A stretch of 27,838 nucleotides of DNA from UMGS172 sp045637775. GTDB taxonomy: Bacteria > Bacillota > Clostridia > Oscillospirales > Acutalibacteraceae. The notes under the pieces were generated by a model. The model was not told the origin of the DNA and searched no databases. It saw only the letters and a program-made list of their open reading frames with translations. Shown here piece by piece: positions 1-7,901 of the stretch; the first letter of the stretch is position 1, and each line of letters starts with the position of its first letter. The position numbers were made by a program, and so were the translations under genes. Location: NCBI GenBank assembly GCA_045637775.1, contig JAZUAC010000009.1:1-27838 (forward strand). Direction: 5' to 3'.

Positions 1-3000
1 TAGGTCTTTACACGTCCTACAACGTCATCGGACTTAACGGTCAAGATTTCCTGCAAGGTATAAGCAGCGCCGTAAGCTTCAAGTGCCCAAACTTCCATTT
101 CACCGAAACGCTGACCGCCGAACTGAGCCTTACCACCCAACCCCTGCTGGGTAACAAGGGAGTAAGGACCGGTTGAACGGGCATGAATCTTATCGTCAAC
201 AAGGTGATGGAGCTTGAGGTAATACATATAACCGACGGTTACCTTATTATCAAACGGCTCACCGGTACGACCGTCATAAAGCTGGGTCTTGGCGTCCTCA
301 GTGAAGGGGATCTTCGAGAAGTCAAGCTTTGCGGTACCGCGGTCGGCATACTCATCGCTCTTAGTGAACTCTTCTGCCTGCTTGAACAACTCGCGGATAT
401 CGGACTCGTGCGCACCGTCGAATACAGGTGTGCAAACCTTCCAACCGAGAGCCTTTGCAGCGTAGCCCAAGTGCACCTCGAGAACCTGACCGATATTCAT
501 ACGGGAAGGAACGCCGAGGGGGTTAAGAACGATATCCAACGGAGTACCATCGGGCAAGAACGGCATATCTTCCGAAGGCAAAATGCGGGAAACAACACCC
601 TTGTTACCGTGACGACCTGCCATCTTATCGCCGACAGAGATCTTACGCTTCTGTGCGATGTAGCAGCGAACAACAAGGTTAACACCGGGGTTGAGTTCAG
701 AACAGTTGGAACGGTCGAAGACCTTAACGTCAACGATAGTACCGTATTCACCGTGAGGCACTCTCAAAGAGGTGTCACGGACTTCTCTTGCCTTCTCACC
801 GAAGATTGCGCGGAGCAATCTCTCTTCGGCGGTAAGCTCGGTCTCACCCTTAGGTGTTACCTTACCGACAAGAATGTCACCTGCTCTTACTTCGGCACCG
901 ATGCGGATAATACCACGCTCGTCAAGGTCCTTCAAAGCTTCGTCGCCGACATTAGGAATGTCGCGAGTGATTTCTTCAGGTCCAAGCTTGGTGTCACGGG
1001 CTTCGATGTCATACTCCTCTATATGAATAGAGGTATACATATCCTCGCGGACAAGTTTCTGGTTAATGAGAACAGCGTCCTCGTAGTTGTAGCCTTCCCA
1101 GGTCATGAAGCCGATAAGGGCGTTCTTACCCAAGGAAACTTCACCTGTTGCGGTAGCAGGACCGTCAGCGATAACCTCGCCCTTTTCTACGGTCTGACCT
1201 ACATTAACGATAGGCTTCTGGTTGATACAGGTTCCGTGGTTGGAACGCAAGAACTTGATAAGCTCGTACTCATCAATCTCACCGTTCTCAGCCTTAACCT
1301 TGATCATATCTGCCGAAGCGGCAACAACAGTACCTGCACGCTTGGCCAAAACAACAACGCCCGAGTCAACTGCGGCTTTATACTCCATACCGGTTCCAAC
1401 AAAGGGATTCTCGGTCTTGAGAAGCGGAACAGCCTGCTTCTGCATGTTAGATCCCATGAGGGCTCGGTTGGTATCATCGTTCTCAAGGAAGGGGATCATA
1501 GCGGTTGCAACCGAAACGACCATCTTAGGCGAAACGTCCATAAAGTCGATTTCGGAGCCCTTACACTCAACAAACTGGTCACGGAAACGACCGTTAACAC
1601 GCTCGTTAACAAAGCGGCCATCTGCATCCAGAGGTTCGTTAGCCTGAGCAACGATAAACTCGTCTTCCTGATCGGCAGTCATATAAACAACTTCATCAAG
1701 AACACGGCCGGTCTCTTTATCAACCTTACGGAAAGGTGCTTCGATAAAGCCATATTCATTTATTTTTGCAAAGGTTGCAAGGTAGGAAATAAGTCCGATA
1801 TTGGGACCTTCAGGAGTCTCAATAGGACACATACGACCATAGTGGCTGTAGTGAACGTCTCGAACTTCGAATCCTGCACGATCACGGGACAAACCGCCGG
1901 GACCGAGAGCCGAAAGACGGCGCTTGTGGGTCAACTCAGAAAGCGGGTTGGTCTGATCCATAAACTGCGACAACGGAGAAGAACCGAAGAATTCCTTAAT
2001 AGCAGCCACAACAGGTCTGATATTGATAAGGCTCTGAGGTGTGATAACATCCATATCCTGAGCCTGCAAGGTCATCTTTTCGCGGATAACTCTTTCCATT
2101 CTGGAGAAGCCGATGCGGAACTGATTCTGCAAAAGCTCACCAACACAACGGATACGACGGTTGCCCAAATGGTCGATATCATCGGTGGTGCCGATACCAT
2201 GAGGCAAGCCGAGGAAGTAGTTGATAGATGCGAAAATATCATCGAGAGTGATATGCTTGGGGCAAAGTGCATCAAAATTGTCGATAACGGCATCGCGAAT
2301 GGCTTCTTCGCCTTCGTTATTTTCAAGAATGTCCTTCAAAACGCTGAATACAACGTTTTCCTTAATGCCAAGCTCAGCAACGTCAAAATCAACAAAATCA
2401 CGAATGTCGACAACGCCGTTAGAGATAACCTTGACCTCGGAACGCTCGCCTTCAACTTCGAGAACATCGAGGAATACCTCGCTGACACCTCTCTTTTGAA
2501 TCTCACGAGCCATTTCACGGCTGACAGTCTCGCCTGCATCGGCAAGAATTTCACCGGTCATGGGGTCAACAACGGGACGGGACAGGACTTTTCCCTGAAT
2601 ACGAGCGCCGATAGCAAGTTTCTTATTATATTTGAAGCGACCAACGCGAGAAAGGTCGTAACGACGCTCATCAAAGAACAACTGCTCCAAATGGGTCTGA
2701 GCGCCATCAACAGTGGCAGGCTCGCCGGGGCGGAGCTTCTTATATACTTCAATAAGGGCGGAATCGGTGTCGGCAGTAGTATCCTTCTCGAAGGTAGCGG
2801 TCATACGCTCATCCTCACCGACAAGTTCGCTTATCTCAAAATTGCTCTGTACACCGAGTGCACGGATAAAGGTTGAGAGAGGCAACTTGCGGTTTTTGTC
2901 GATACGGACATACAAAGCACCGTCCTGAGCAGTTTCATACTCAAGCCATGCACCGCGGTTAGGGATAACGGTCGACGAGAAAAGCTTGCGACCGGACTTA

Positions 3001-3464
3001 TCTATAACACAGTCAAAATACACACCGGGAGAACGAACCAACTGCGATACAACAACACGTTCTGCGCCGTTGATAACGAAGGTTCCGGATTCAGTCATGA
3101 GCGGGAAATCGCCCATAAATACTTCGTTCTCCTTGATTTCGCCGGTTTCCTTGTTCTGCAAACGTGCAAGAACCCTCAGAGGTGCGGCATATGTCGCATC
3201 TCTCTCCTTACACTCTGCAACGGTATACTTGGGCTTATCATCGAGACGATAATCGATAAAATCGAGCACAAGGTTACCGGTGTAGTCGTCGATCGAAGAC
3301 ATGTCTTCGAACACTTCCTTAAGGCCTTGATCGAGAAACCACGCATAAGAATCCTTCTGAATCTCAATGAGGTTAGGCATATCGATAACTTCACTGATCT
3401 TCGAGAACGTCATTCTTTCGTTCTTTCCGAGTTTAACGGGTTTAACATTCACCGTTTTAGCCAT
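1..3464 (-). CDS. rpoB: DNA-directed RNA polymerase beta subunit, 3' end cut off by the window
   Basis: Catalytic beta subunit of RNA polymerase, partial: 1154 codons are present and the last few dozen residues lie outside the window. The reading frame on the minus strand begins MAKTVNVKPVKLGKNER and carries the universal blocks, including SQFMDQTNPLSELTHKRRL (plus-strand about 1915-1975), MCPIETPEGPNIGLI, the GDKMAGRHGNKGVV catalytic block and the terminal FGEMEVWALEAYGAA block near base 70-110. The rifampicin cluster has the wild-type Asp, His and Ser at the classic resistance positions, so a susceptible allele is expected. The start is set by AAGGAG at 3477-3482, 12 nt upstream, a slightly long spacing. 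Expression comes from the two overlapping promoters at 3611-3647. rplJ/rplL, the usual upstream neighbours, are not present; a capA-like gene lies upstream instead. rpoC presumably follows off the window. Identification is certain; an unnoticed frameshift cannot be excluded by eye. Confidence 0.97.
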   Translation of the reverse strand, partial: MAKTVNVKPVKLGKNERMTFSKISEVIDMPNLIEIQKDSYAWFLDQGLKEVFEDMSSIDDYTGNLVLDFIDYRLDDKPKYTVAECKERDATYAAPLRVLARLQNKETGEIKENEVFMGDFPLMTESGTFVINGAERVVVSQLVRSPGVYFDCVIDKSGRKLFSSTVIPNRGAWLEYETAQDGALYVRIDKNRKLPLSTFIRALGVQSNFEISELVGEDERMTATFEKDTTADTDSALIEVYKKLRPGEPATVDGAQTHLEQLFFDERRYDLSRVGRFKYNKKLAIGARIQGKVLSRPVVDPMTGEILADAGETVSREMAREIQKRGVSEVFLDVLEVEGERSEVKVISNGVVDIRDFVDFDVAELGIKENVVFSVLKDILENNEGEEAIRDAVIDNFDALCPKHITLDDIFASINYFLGLPHGIGTTDDIDHLGNRRIRCVGELLQNQFRIGFSRMERVIREKMTLQAQDMDVITPQSLINIRPVVAAIKEFFGSSPLSQFMDQTNPLSELTHKRRLSALGPGGLSRDRAGFEVRDVHYSHYGRMCPIETPEGPNIGLISYLATFAKINEYGFIEAPFRKVDKETGRVLDEVVYMTADQEDEFIVAQANEPLDADGRFVNERVNGRFRDQFVECKGSEIDFMDVSPKMVVSVATAMIPFLENDDTNRALMGSNMQKQAVPLLKTENPFVGTGMEYKAAVDSGVVVLAKRAGTVVAASADMIKVKAENGEIDEYELIKFLRSNHGTCINQKPIVNVGQTVEKGEVIADGPATATGEVSLGKNALIGFMTWEGYNYEDAVLINQKLVREDMYTSIHIEEYDIEARDTKLGPEEITRDIPNVGDEALKDLDERGIIRIGAEVRAGDILVGKVTPKGETELTAEERLLRAIFGEKAREVRDTSLRVPHGEYGTIVDVKVFDRSNCSELNPGVNLVVRCYIAQKRKISVGDKMAGRHGNKGVVSRILPSEDMPFLPDGTPLDIVLNPLGVPSRMNIGQVLEVHLGYAAKALGWKVCTPVFDGAHESDIRELFKQAEEFTKSDEYADRGTAKLDFSKIPFTEDAKTQLYDGRTGEPFDNKVTVGYMYYLKLHHLVDDKIHARSTGPYSLVTQQGLGGKAQFGGQRFGEMEVWALEAYGAAYTLQEILTVKSDDVVGRVKT

Positions 3465-3610
3465 AGGCTTTGATCACTCCTTATCTGATTTAAGAACGCG
3501 TATTAACAGAAACCCTGAAATTCCCGTCAATCCGCATAAATTCACGAGCATTTTGCGCACTATTTTCTACAAAGAACAAAAAATAGGTGCATAAAACCCC
3601 ATGATTAGGC

Positions 3611-3647
3611 ATTATAGGATTATACACCCCTTTGTCAATATTGTCAA
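3611..3647 (-). promoter_or_regulatory. two overlapping sigma-A promoters for rpoB
   Basis: Two full-consensus promoters overlap on the minus strand. The upstream one has TTGACA at 3642-3647, a 17-nt spacer and TATAAT at 3619-3624. The downstream one has TTGACA at 3633-3638, a 16-nt spacer and TATAAT at 3611-3616. Both would start transcription about 140 nt before the rpoB ATG. The perfect elements fit a very highly expressed gene. The 5' UTR (about 3605-3465) shows only a weak A/T hairpin and the ribosome site. Confidence 0.9.
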
Positions 3648-3716
3648 TACTAAATTTCCAAAATTTTAAAGTTTTTTGAAAAATCCATCATTCCTTCAGC
3701 ACAATTCTGCTTTAAA

Positions 3717-3769
3717 GTTCCGAAATAAAAAAAGCAGATGGCTTTTGCCACCTGCTTTTTATTTCGAAC
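3717..3769. terminator. bidirectional intrinsic terminator between capA-like gene and rpoB
   Basis: A long near-perfect inverted repeat: an AAAAAGCAG(A/G)TGGC-type stem with a TTTT loop, extended outward by matching GAAAT and GTTC arms. A T-run follows on both strands, and the one on the minus strand is seven T long. It stands upstream of the rpoB promoters, so it ends whatever transcript comes from the capA side, or a small RNA at 3770-3911. Confidence 0.85.
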
Positions 3770-3911
3770 TAAGCCAGGAATCCTTGATACTGTATCGCCT
3801 CTCTTGCCTAAACGCAAGACTTTCCGACAAAGTATCAATTGACACCTGTAAAGGAGAAGGCACAGAGACCTCCCTTTACTAATTATTGAACTAACTTTTT
3901 AGAGAACTGGC
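3770..3911 (-). ncRNA. candidate structured RNA (three-way junction) ahead of the terminator
   Basis: Read on the minus strand, complementary segments nest as a three-way junction. P1 pairs 3907-3911 with 3773-3777 (GCCAG/CTGGC). P2 pairs 3873-3879 with 3848-3854 (GTAAAGG/CCTTTAC). P3 pairs 3831-3838 with 3784-3791 (TTGATACT/AGTATCAA). P3 continues as a rod with TGTCG/CGATA and TCTTGC/GCAAGA pairs around a GAAAG/GAGG internal loop and ends in a GTTTAG loop. The terminator at 3717-3769 follows at once. No reading frame with a ribosome site lies here. I could not match it to 6S, SRP RNA, T-box or riboswitch consensus motifs that I know. It could be a small RNA, or a leader or 3' UTR element of the capA transcript. 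P1 is only 5 bp; P3 is the strongest part. No convincing promoter was found. Confidence 0.45.
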
Positions 3912-3997
3912 ATCGCCGTGAATATTCTTTATTTTCAACTCACATCACGCCTTTAAAATTCAAACCTCAGCCCGATCTATACCCGTATTCGACCACA

Positions 3998-5353
3998 CTA
4001 CAGACGAGATGAAAGATCCTCTCTTATCTTCTCCATTCCCTCGCCAATAATCTTTTTAGTGCGTTCAAGTGACTCACGGGCTTTTTTCTCGCTTGTATCG
4101 GTCAGGTCAAACGCTTTCTTCCAATCTTCTATGTTTTCATCAAGTGGAATTATCTCGTAAACCGTTTTACCGGTTTTACTTGAATTAAACATATTAACCC
4201 AAAGAGGCAATGCGTCAACCGACTTGACATAAGCTTTTCCGTCATCTATCTTTTCAAAGGTTACGCTGAACAAAATACCGTCCTCAGTATGACCTGTTTT
4301 GAGGCTCATACGTTCGCGACGCTGATTTGATACAGTATTGCCCAAAGAATAAATACAAAAAGTCTTATGCTCGGGGTCGGTTTCGGAGGTCAACAGATCA
4401 ACAGGCTCAATAACATGAGGATGTCCACCTATAATAACATCAACACCAAGGTCACATATCTTTTGTGCCATGGTTTTCTGCGTCTTTACAGGTGTGGTGC
4501 GGTACTCCTCTCCCCAATGGATAAACAGAACCGTAACTTCAGCACCTTCGGTTTCCATTGCTTTTAACTGAACATCAAGCTTCTCGTAAAACGTGTCAAG
4601 GTCTTTTTCCTGGAACGTATTTATAAGACCTTTATCATCGTTAGTCATAGGGATACCGTTGAGCGCAACCTTGTCCTTATTCTCATCGGTCTCATAGGTG
4701 TAGCAAAGCATACCTATATTGATTCCGTTGATATTTCTTATAATGTACCGCTTCTCGTCATCATTCTTCACAACACCCAAGCTATCAAGACCCTTGTCCT
4801 CAATAACCTGAAGAGTACGATGCATCCCCTTTGAACGGGTATCATAAGAGTGATTGTTGGCTGTGAGCAGCATATCAAAACCTGCACCCTTTACGGCGTC
4901 GACAATACTGTCAGGACAGTTAAACTGCGGATATCCTTTATAGGAATATCCATCCTCGTTTCCGCGCAGTGTGGTCTCAAGGTTAGCGACCGCATAGTCG
5001 GCATCCGAAGTATACGAGGCAAAATATTTAAATATATTACTAAAATCATAGCCATCATCTGTTTTGGCATTGGTTATCAACGGGTCATGCATCAAAAGGT
5101 CACCCGTTGCAGCAATGGTAGCCGTCATAACCTTGGGTTCTTCGGGCACCGATACAATAGATTGAGTGCTTGACGTCTCAGATTGTGTGGTTAAGGGCTT
5201 TTTACTGTCACCGCCGTTAAAGCTTCGGGAAAAGGTTTCTATTAAAAAAACCGAAGAAAACGCAACAGCTACAACAAATATAAAGGACAAAACTGCCAAA
5301 AGCACGCGCTTCAGAGCGTTTTTTGTTTTTGAACGTCTTTTATAATCCGACAT
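3998..5353 (-). CDS. CapA-like membrane-anchored metallophosphatase-fold protein (PGA_cap family)
   Basis: A 451-residue protein with a basic N-terminus, one membrane helix at about residues 16-39, a Ser/Thr-rich linker, then a PGA_cap domain outside the cell. The metallophosphatase-like motif series is visible: GDLLMHD (84-90), NLETTL, ANNHSYD, IHWGEEY and GGHPHV. Family members take part in poly-gamma-glutamate capsule anchoring or synthesis, but stand-alone clostridial copies are mostly uncharacterised and no capB/capC partner is here, so the substrate is unknown. The start at 5353 is chosen because GGAGG lies 7 nt upstream (5361-5365) and the promoter -10 is at 5385-5390; an in-frame ATG at 5416 lies upstream of that promoter and is rejected. 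The gene sits alone between the glyS terminator and the structured region before rpoB. Confidence 0.85.
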   Translation of the reverse strand: MSDYKRRSKTKNALKRVLLAVLSFIFVVAVAFSSVFLIETFSRSFNGGDSKKPLTTQSETSSTQSIVSVPEEPKVMTATIAATGDLLMHDPLITNAKTDDGYDFSNIFKYFASYTSDADYAVANLETTLRGNEDGYSYKGYPQFNCPDSIVDAVKGAGFDMLLTANNHSYDTRSKGMHRTLQVIEDKGLDSLGVVKNDDEKRYIIRNINGINIGMLCYTYETDENKDKVALNGIPMTNDDKGLINTFQEKDLDTFYEKLDVQLKAMETEGAEVTVLFIHWGEEYRTTPVKTQKTMAQKICDLGVDVIIGGHPHVIEPVDLLTSETDPEHKTFCIYSLGNTVSNQRRERMSLKTGHTEDGILFSVTFEKIDDGKAYVKSVDALPLWVNMFNSSKTGKTVYEIIPLDENIEDWKKAFDLTDTSEKKARESLERTKKIIGEGMEKIREDLSSRL

Positions 5354-5384
5354 TGCACACCCTCCAAAATCACTTTTTCTTTTC

Positions 5385-5413
5385 ATTTTACCACACGTTG
5401 CGACAGTTTTCAA
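5385..5413 (-). promoter_or_regulatory. sigma-A promoter of the capA-like gene
   Basis: TTGAAA at 5408-5413, a 17-nt spacer and TAAAAT at 5385-5390 on the minus strand. Transcription would start near 5378, giving a short leader that contains the GGAGG site at 5361-5365. Its position rules out the longer start codon at 5416. Confidence 0.8.
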
Positions 5414-5474
5414 CAAAATAGAAATAAAAACCTTCGAGATCGTTCCTTAAAATAACAAATCAAACGGCTGTTAA

Positions 5475-5512
5475 TAAAAAACTTCCGCCGAATATTCAGC
5501 GGAAGTTTTTTT
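5475..5512 (-). terminator. intrinsic terminator of glyS
   Basis: Stem AAAAAACTTCCGC / GCGGAAGTTTTTT with a 10-nt loop, starting about 8 nt after the glyS stop codon on the minus strand. The T-run is long on that strand, and the A-tract makes it potentially bidirectional. Confidence 0.9.
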
Positions 5513-5519
5513 GGTTAAA

Positions 5520-6899
5520 TTAGAAATCGAGCTTGGAACGAATGAACTCATTGAGCGACTCAACGGGAACACGGGTCTGCTCCATAGAATCACGCTCACG
5601 GATGGTTACGCAACCGTCGGTCTCACTCTCAAAGTCGTATGTAATGCAGAACGGAGTACCGATCTCATCCTGACGGCGATAACGCTTACCGATCGAGCCT
5701 GCATCATCGAAATCAACCATAAACTCTTTGGCGAGCTTCTGATAGATTTCGCCTGCCTGCTCGGAAAGCTTCTTGGAAAGAGGAAGAACAGCTGCCTTAA
5801 AGGGTGCAAGTGCGGGATGCAAGCGCAGCACTACACGAACATCGTTCTTCTCGGCATCGATAACCTCTTCGTCATAAGCCTCGCAAAGGAATGCAAGCAA
5901 TACGCGGTCACAGCCCAAGGAAGGCTCAACAACATAAGGAATGTACTTCTCGTTGGTTTCGGGGTCGAAGTATTCGAGCGACTTACCGCTGGCCTCCTGA
6001 TGACGGCCAAGGTCATAGTTGGTACGGTCGGCAATACCCCAAAGCTCACCCCAACCAAACGGGAACATGAACTCAATATCGGTGGTAGCCTTTGAGTAGA
6101 AAGAAAGCTCCTCCTTCTCGTGGTCACGCATACGGATGTTTTCTTCCTTGATGCCAAGGCTCAAGAGCCAATTCTTGCAGTAGTCCTTCCAATAGTAGAA
6201 CCACTCAAGGTCGGTATCGGGCTTGCAGAAGAATTCGCATTCCATCTGCTCAAACTCACGGGTACGGAAAATGAAGTTACCGGGAGTGATTTCGTTTCTG
6301 AAAGATTTACCGATCTGGCAAACACCAAAAGGCAGTTTCTTACGGGTGGTACGCTGAATGTTAGCAAAGTTTACGAAAATACCCTGTGCAGTTTCGGGAC
6401 GGAGGTAAACCTCGTACTTGGCATCCTCGGTAACACCGATGAAGGTCTTGAACATAAGGTTGAACTTACGGATGTCGGTAAAGTTCTTGCTTCCGCAATC
6501 GGGGCAAGCAATGCCGTTTTCCTTAATATACTCCGACATCTGCTCGAAGGTCATACCCTCTGCTCTGCCGCCAAAGTCTTCAATAAGCTTGTCTGCTCTG
6601 TGACGTGCATGGCAATCCTTACAATCCATCAAAGGATCGGAGAAGCCACCAACGTGACCGCTTGTTACCCAAGTTTCGGGGTTCATGATGATAGCCGAAT
6701 CAAGACCAACATTATAAGGAGACTCCTGAACGAACTTCTTGAACCAAGCTTTTTTGACATTGTTTTTGAGTTCAACACCCAAGGGGCCGTAGTCCCAGCT
6801 GTTGGAAAGACCGCCGTAGATTTCAGAGCCTGCGTAGACAAATCCTCTGCCTTTTGCAAGTGCTACAACGGTGTCCATATTCTTATCTTTGTTAAGCAT
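5520..6899 (-). CDS. glyS: glycyl-tRNA synthetase, single-chain (dimeric) type
   Basis: A 459-residue class II aminoacyl-tRNA synthetase that charges tRNA-Gly in the cytoplasm. Visible features: the N-terminal FVYAGSEIYGGLSNSWDYGP block, Cys pairs typical of a zinc-binding insertion (CKDCHARH and CPDCGS), motif 2 with SFRNEI followed by REFEQMECEFF, motif 3 EPSLGCDRVLLAFL, and a C-terminal HGTP anticodon-binding domain (about 350-455). The length matches the homodimeric glyQS-type enzyme, not the alpha2-beta2 bacterial form. Its own promoter (6940-6967) gives a leader of only about 33 nt with GGAGG at 6906-6910. There is therefore no room for a T-box, the usual control of Firmicute glyS genes. 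Monocistronic, ending at the terminator 5475-5512. Confidence 0.96.
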   Translation of the reverse strand: MLNKDKNMDTVVALAKGRGFVYAGSEIYGGLSNSWDYGPLGVELKNNVKKAWFKKFVQESPYNVGLDSAIIMNPETWVTSGHVGGFSDPLMDCKDCHARHRADKLIEDFGGRAEGMTFEQMSEYIKENGIACPDCGSKNFTDIRKFNLMFKTFIGVTEDAKYEVYLRPETAQGIFVNFANIQRTTRKKLPFGVCQIGKSFRNEITPGNFIFRTREFEQMECEFFCKPDTDLEWFYYWKDYCKNWLLSLGIKEENIRMRDHEKEELSFYSKATTDIEFMFPFGWGELWGIADRTNYDLGRHQEASGKSLEYFDPETNEKYIPYVVEPSLGCDRVLLAFLCEAYDEEVIDAEKNDVRVVLRLHPALAPFKAAVLPLSKKLSEQAGEIYQKLAKEFMVDFDDAGSIGKRYRRQDEIGTPFCITYDFESETDGCVTIRERDSMEQTRVPVESLNEFIRSKLDF

Positions 6900-6939
6900 A
6901 ATAACCCTCCAAAAGAAATTTTACATTATTATCTAATAT

Positions 6940-6967
6940 AGTATATCTCATTTTCGGAATTTGTCAA
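6940..6967 (-). promoter_or_regulatory. sigma-A promoter of glyS
   Basis: TTGACA at 6962-6967, a 16-nt spacer and TATACT at 6940-6945, reading left. The start would be near 6933. Together with 7132-7160 it makes this gap a divergent promoter region; 6968-7131 between them shows only a short ATACA-type palindrome near 7039-7049 and no gene. Confidence 0.8.
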
Positions 6968-7131
6968 GGTTTTAACATAATAAAAATAGAATACAGAACC
7001 AATAATACATCACTTTTATTGCCATGACTCGGTACGAATACATTGTATCGCCCACAGGCAACCGGGGACCGCCTTGGATTTATATTTTTCGTTTTCTATA
7101 ACATTCATTTTTCTCCGCGTTTGAACAACTA

Positions 7132-7160
7132 TTGACAAAACCGAATTACGCGATTATAAT
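7132..7160 (+). promoter_or_regulatory. sigma-A promoter of the metal-efflux operon
   Basis: Perfect consensus: TTGACA at 7132-7137, a 17-nt spacer and TATAAT at 7155-7160. Transcription should begin near 7167, inside the operator palindrome that follows, so bound repressor would block initiation. Confidence 0.92.
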
Positions 7161-7161
7161 A

Positions 7162-7187
7162 AACATATGAACAAATGCTCATATGTT
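7162..7187. promoter_or_regulatory. CadC/SmtB-type operator palindrome
   Basis: A perfect inverted repeat with 9-bp arms AACATATGA and TCATATGTT around 8 nt. It lies 1 nt after the -10 box and just before the repressor start codon. The pattern resembles the operators of zinc-sensing ArsR-family repressors (ATATGAAYA-type half-sites). Binding by the product of 7200-7667 is inferred from position. Confidence 0.85.
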
Positions 7188-7199
7188 GGAAGTGATTAT

Positions 7200-7667
7200 A
7201 TGAATAACCAAAATGATTTGAATGTTTTATGCTTGGACAAAGGTGATGTTGATGTCTGTGATTATATGCACACGCATGATGATATTTTAAAATCGGTCAA
7301 AGCGCAGATGCCACATGACGAGGCGTTGTTTGACCTTGCCGAGCTTTTTAAAATATTCGGTGACTCTACCCGCATAAAAATACTGTATGTTCTGTTTGAA
7401 AGCGAGATGTGTGTTTGCGACATTGCTACGCTTGTTGGTGTCAGCCAGTCGGCCATCTCCCACCAGTTGCGTGTGCTTAAGCAGGCAAACCTCATAAAAC
7501 CCCGTCGCGACGGCAAGACGGTGTTCTATTCCCTTGCCGACGACCATGTACGCACCATCATCAACAATGGAACAGAGCATATTTTTGAAGGCAGACCCAC
7601 ATCGCCACCTGCCAAAGAACCCAACGGTGACGAAGCACTTATAAAACACATTCTTGCAAACACATAA
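7200..7667 (+). CDS. ArsR/SmtB-family metal-sensing repressor (CadC-like, Zn/Cd/Pb)
   Basis: A 155-residue winged-helix repressor. Helix 3 carries CVC (71-73) of the ELCVCD motif, and Cys11 and Cys20 in the N-terminal arm could complete a CadC-type thiolate site. The last helix has D114, H116, H127 and E130, with exactly the spacing of the SmtB zinc site (2, 11, 3). It therefore appears to hold both the cadmium/lead-type and zinc-type sensing sites. The recognition helix region is SQSAISHQLRVL. A C-terminal extension of about 25 residues follows. The start at 7200 has GGAAG upstream; the in-frame ATG at 7167 sits at the predicted transcription start and inside the operator and is rejected. 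First gene of the efflux operon, which it should derepress when metal is high. Confidence 0.92.
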   Translation: MNNQNDLNVLCLDKGDVDVCDYMHTHDDILKSVKAQMPHDEALFDLAELFKIFGDSTRIKILYVLFESEMCVCDIATLVGVSQSAISHQLRVLKQANLIKPRRDGKTVFYSLADDHVRTIINNGTEHIFEGRPTSPPAKEPNGDEALIKHILANT

Positions 7668-7679
7668 AGGAGAATTACT

Positions 7680-7901
7680 ATGAAAAAAGTATTTAGAATC
7701 GAAGAACTTGACTGTGCCCACTGCGCCCAAAAGGTTGAAGACGGAATCCGAAAATTAGACGGTGTTATCAATGTTCAGGTCAACTTTTTGAGCCAAAAGC
7801 TGACTCTTGAAGCCGAGGATTCTTGCTTTGACGAGATTTTGGCAAAAGCAAAGAAAATAGCCAAAAAGGTTGAGCCCGACTGCGAAATTATTGAAAAATG
7901 A
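7680..7901 (+). CDS. free HMA-domain metal chaperone (Zn/Cd type)
   Basis: A 73-residue heavy-metal-associated domain protein with LDCAHC (10-15) as the metal loop. Asp directly before the first Cys matches the metal loop of ZntA (MDCAAC) rather than the GMTCxxC of copper proteins, supporting Zn/Cd/Pb. An AAGGAG-type site precedes the ATG. It starts 12 nt after the repressor and overlaps the ATPase start in an ATGA junction, so it is probably translationally coupled. The downstream ATPase lacks an N-terminal HMA domain, so this gene looks like that domain encoded as a separate delivery protein. Confidence 0.9.
   Translation: MKKVFRIEELDCAHCAQKVEDGIRKLDGVINVQVNFLSQKLTLEAEDSCFDEILAKAKKIAKKVEPDCEIIEK

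Noticed and set aside
183..2876. Long open frame (897 codons) on the plus strand
   Set aside because: It lies antisense to rpoB, whose protein is unmistakable; the frame has no ribosome site or recognisable domains and arises from the codon bias of rpoB.
3717..3911. Known RNA classes (6S, SRP RNA, T-box, common riboswitches) for the structured region
   Set aside because: The SRP GGAAGG-type loop, the T-box sequence and known riboswitch cores are absent; no open 6S bubble could be drawn. Left as an unknown candidate.
5354..5416. Longer start for the CapA-like protein
   Set aside because: The codon at 5416 lies upstream of the -35 box at 5408-5413; the start at 5353 has GGAGG at the right distance.
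6120..6941. 273-codon plus-strand frame opposite glyS
   Set aside because: Antisense shadow of glyS with no domain and no ribosome site; its end runs through the glyS promoter.
7167..7199. Upstream ATG for the ArsR-family repressor
   Set aside because: It falls at the expected transcription start and inside the operator palindrome; the ATG at 7200 has a ribosome site.
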